Below, in pieces: positions 5,841 to 7,610 of a stretch of 7,610 nucleotides of DNA (positions within the stretch are counted from its first letter, which is position 1; each line of letters begins with the position of its first letter). Origin of the DNA: Ruminococcus flavefaciens (lineage in GTDB: Bacteria > Bacillota > Clostridia > Oscillospirales > Ruminococcaceae); assembly GCA_902792495.1 (NCBI GenBank), contig CADBAC010000050.1, positions 1-7,610 on the forward strand, given 5' to 3'. Below the pieces are notes generated by a model. It was given only the letters and a program-made list of their open reading frames with translations. It searched no databases and was not told the origin of the DNA. A program made the translations under genes and the position numbers.

Positions 5841-6954
5841 TGATACTGCTCGCCCTTCATCATTTTCTCCCATACAGGTGACATTTCACGCAGGCGCTCA
5901 ACTACCTTAGGCACTACCTCAAGGATGTAGTCAACGTCCTCGTCAGTTACATCCTCCTCGATGGAAAGGCGGAGTGAACCGTGTGCAATTTCGTGCTTCA
6001 GACCGATAGAGAGAAGAACGTGTGACGGATCAAGTGAACCTGATGTGCAGGCTGAACCCGATGAAGCGCAGATGCCGTTGAGGTCGAGCATAAGAAGGAG
6101 CGATTCGCCCTCTATGCCCTCGAAAGATATATTGAGGTTTCCGGGGAGACGCTTGTCCCTGTCGCCGTTGAGACGAGTATAAGGAAGCTTCAGCAGTCCG
6201 TCGATAAGTCTGTTTCTTCTTGGAGTGATGATAGCTGCCTTTTCGGCAATATTCCTTGTAGCTGCTTCAATGGCAACACCGAGACCAACTATAGCAGGAA
6301 CATTTTCAGTGCCCGCTCTCTTGCCTCTTTCCTGACCGCCGCCGTGGATGAGATTCGGGATGGCTATGCCCTTTCTGATGTAAAGGACACCGATCCCCTT
6401 CTGAGCGTGTATCTTATGGCCTGAGAGGGAAAGCATATCTATTCCCTGCTTGTGGACATCTATCTCCACATGACCTACAGCCTGAACAGCGTCAGTGTGG
6501 AAAATGACCTTCTTCTCGTTGCAGATAGCAGCTATTTCATCGATAGGCTGGATAGTGCCTATCTCGTTGTTTGCGTACATAATAGTGACGAGAGCTGTAT
6601 CCTCACGGATAGCCTTTCTCACGTCCTCGGGGTCGATAAGACCCTTGTCGTTTACGGGGATGTATGTTACCTCGAAGCCTTTCTTTTCAAGATATTCGCA
6701 GGTATGAAGAACTGCATGGTGCTCGAAAACAGAAGTGATGATGTGGTGAAGAATATCTCTCTCGGCTCGGCACCCAGTGCCTTTGCGACTTTTTCTCTGG
6801 CAGTTTCAACGTCTTTCTGTGCGTCACGACCCAGTTTGTATATACTTGAAGCATTGCCGTAAGCTGTACGGAAATGCGGAAGCATAGCATTCAGAACTTC
6901 CTCTGATACAGCGGTAGTTGCAGCATTGTCTGCGTAAATAAATCTCTTTTCCAT
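5837..6954 (-). pseudogene. nifS: Cysteine desulfurase (NifS/IscS type), interrupted by an internal deletion and frameshift
   Basis: The intact enzyme is a PLP-dependent desulfurase that takes sulfur from L-cysteine and hands it to IscU. Here the gene lies in two frames. From ATG 6954 (GGAGG 8 bases upstream) frame one encodes about 70 good residues, [10 protein letters not shown] to EPREIFFT, then turns to nonsense and stops at 6667. From about 6745 a second frame continues [16 protein letters not shown] to the TGA at 5837, 302 residues. The expected stretch between them (S-G-G-T-E-A-D-N and the following helix, about 23 residues) is absent, so roughly 70 bases are missing; the length modulo 3 agrees. 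That stretch binds the PLP phosphate, so neither piece should be active. Other key sites remain: the PLP His (EHHAV), ANNEIGT, the Asp in [10 protein letters not shown], the Schiff-base Lys in SLSGHKIH and the active Cys in SGSACTSG. It could be a recent deletion or an assembly error. Confidence 0.85.
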
Positions 6955-6971
6955 CTGTGAAACCTCCGATT

Positions 6972-7433
6972 CTATAGCGAATATTTATCACGCTGCTCGA
7001 CAGCAAGCCTGTCACAGCGCTCATTCTCAGGGTGCCCTGCGTGTCCCTTTACCCAGTTGAAGGTAACGTCATGTTTTTCCAGGAGAGGCAGGAGCATCTC
7101 CCAGAGGTCAACATTAAGTGCCGGTTTTTTGTCGGATTTTATCCAGCCTTTCTTTTTCCATCCGTAGACCCAGCCCTTTGTTACACTGTCCACCACGTAT
7201 TTGCTGTCAGTGGTCAGGGTCACCTTGCATGGCTCTTTGAGGGCAGAAAGCCCTGTAATAACGCCAAGAAGCTCCATACGGTTATTGGTGGTGGCACTGT
7301 CGCCGCCTGAAAGTTCCTTTTCGTATACCTTGCCGTTGGCAGTAAAACGGAGAACTACTCCGTAACCGCCGGGGCCCGGATTGCCGCTGCAGGCTCCGTC
7401 AGTAAATATTTCAACTGTTTTGATATGTCTCAC
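6972..7433 (-). CDS. rnhA: Ribonuclease HI
   Basis: This is a cytosolic endonuclease that cuts the RNA strand of RNA-DNA hybrids, removing primers and R-loops. With the GTG 7433 start it has 153 residues, normal for bacterial RNase HI. The D-E-D-D metal site is complete: D12 in [15 protein letters not shown]54 in NNRMEL, D76 in TTDSKYV and D141 in NERCDRLA, with the flexible catalytic His in KGHAGHPEN (131). The basic handle region [10 protein letters not shown] (88-97) is also present. An in-frame ATG at 7487 is rejected because it lies beside the -35 box. GTG 7433 itself sits inside the RBS, and an AUC at 7424-7422 is better spaced, so the true N-terminus may be three residues shorter (Met-K-T-V-E-I-F). 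It is the first gene of the unit, and nifS starts 17 bases after its stop. Confidence 0.93.
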   Translation of the reverse strand: MRHIKTVEIFTDGACSGNPGPGGYGVVLRFTANGKVYEKELSGGDSATTNNRMELLGVITGLSALKEPCKVTLTTDSKYVVDSVTKGWVYGWKKKGWIKSDKKPALNVDLWEMLLPLLEKHDVTFNWVKGHAGHPENERCDRLAVEQRDKYSL

Positions 7434-7437
7434 CTCT
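7428..7437 (-). promoter_or_regulatory. RBS of rnhA, pointing at an AUC codon
   Basis: The minus strand reads AGAGGTGAGA, a strong Shine-Dalgarno match. The GTG often taken as start is part of this match and cannot be both. Six bases after AGAGGTG comes ATC in the rnhA frame, followed by K-T-V-E-I-F-T-D-G, the usual beginning of the protein. Confidence 0.5.
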
Positions 7438-7455
7438 GAAAATTTATCAATATAT

Positions 7456-7484
7456 ATTTTATCGTATAAATGATGGAAAATCAA
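7456..7484 (-). promoter_or_regulatory. Sigma-A promoter of the rnhA-nifS-iscU unit
   Basis: The minus strand reads TTGATT (7484-7479), a 17-base spacer, then TAAAAT (7461-7456). The transcript would start near 7449, giving rnhA a leader of only about 16-25 bases. I find no separate promoter in the 17-base gap before nifS, so this one probably drives the whole unit. Confidence 0.65.
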
Positions 7485-7514
7485 CATATGTTACCCACAG
7501 TAAACCTAATTTTT

Positions 7515-7530
7515 GTTTGTATATGCAAAC
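7515..7530. repeat. AT-rich inverted repeat upstream of rnhA
   Basis: GTTTGTATATGCAAAC is a near-perfect palindrome: arms GTTTG and CAAAC, with one mismatched pair in the centre. It lies about 30 bases upstream of the rnhA -35 box and just downstream, on the minus strand, of a second TATAAT (7538-7533). It could be an operator for rnhA, for a gene to the right, or for both. No function can be assigned. Confidence 0.4.
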
Positions 7531-7569
7531 ATATTATACCTATCATATTGCTATACAAAGGCTTTTTCC

Positions 7570-7610
7570 ATGTATTTCGCTGTCAGGACAAGCAAGAAAA
7601 TTCAAAAGTC
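7570..7610 (+). CDS. Possible start of a plus-strand gene cut by the right edge
   Basis: ATG 7570 opens a frame of 13 codons to the window edge (MYFAVRTSKKIQK), with AAAGG 8 bases upstream and a possible TTGTAT-N18-TATCAT promoter at 7517-7546. This is too short to identify and may be chance. The alternative is the end of a minus-strand gene, but I see no convincing frame there. Confidence 0.2.
   Translation, partial: MYFAVRTSKKIQK

Noticed and set aside
5388..5843. Plus-strand open frame of 151 codons opposite the barrel protein
   Set aside because: It is antisense to the EF-Tu domain-2-like gene, which has recognisable domain structure; no RBS or family match.
6667..6744. Programmed -1 frameshift producing a functional NifS
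   Set aside because: The joined product would still lack the S-G-G-T-E cofactor motif and about 23 residues, and there is no slippery heptamer or clear downstream pseudoknot at the junction.
7434..7487. N-terminal extension of rnhA from ATG 7487
   Set aside because: The ATG directly abuts the -35 box and the extension spans the -10, so it would not be transcribed; the added residues are not RNase H-like.
1..7610. CRISPR arrays, tRNA or rRNA genes, insertion sequences
   Set aside because: No regularly spaced direct repeats, cloverleaf-type sequences, rRNA motifs or transposase genes with inverted ends were seen; the only direct repeats are the short set at 1513-1574.

Overview
The window looks like a chromosomal segment from a Ruminococcus-type member of the Oscillospiraceae (Clostridia), with R. 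flavefaciens or R. champanellensis as the closest kind of match. The basis is a secreted protein joining a Ruminococcus-style cohesin to a type I-like dockerin through a very long threonine linker, Firmicutes-type purine-rich ribosome binding sites (RBS) and sigma-A promoters, and a moderate GC content. I could run no database search, so the genus is an inference from the domain types.

Layout. (1) 1-1415, minus strand: an ABC exporter pair, with a BcrA-type ATPase overlapping by 8 bases an ABC-2 permease that runs off the left edge. Its promoter has a perfect TATAAT but no good -35 box, and lies below three direct repeats that resemble LytTR-type activator sites. (2) 1624-2980, minus strand: a cohesin-threonine linker-dockerin adaptor scaffoldin with its own promoter and terminator. 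(3) 3174-4895, plus strand: a strong promoter, an acidic protein of unknown function, then an AEC-family membrane transporter that starts with TTG. (4) 4918-5000: strong hairpins, one of them a bidirectional terminator between convergent units. (5) 5001-7484, minus strand: an apparent operon rnhA - nifS/iscS - stand-alone EF-Tu domain-2-like protein - iscU. (6) 7485-7610: an intergenic edge with an AT-rich palindrome and perhaps the first codons of a plus-strand gene.

How the parts work together. The adaptor scaffoldin would plug by its dockerin into one cohesin of a cellulosome and present its own cohesin to another dockerin, changing what the complex can carry. The nifS-iscU part is a core Fe-S cluster assembly module: a cysteine desulfurase supplies sulfur to the IscU scaffold. 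In this sequence the desulfurase gene is broken. About 70 bases appear to be missing, removing the conserved S-G-G-T-E cofactor-binding stretch and shifting the frame, while all other catalytic motifs survive in the second frame.

The points most worth checking are the nifS deletion, the LytTR-like repeats above the ABC operon, the single-cohesin adaptor with its codon-shuffled threonine tract, the EF-Tu domain-2-like protein inside the Fe-S operon, and an RNase H whose RBS points at an AUC codon.
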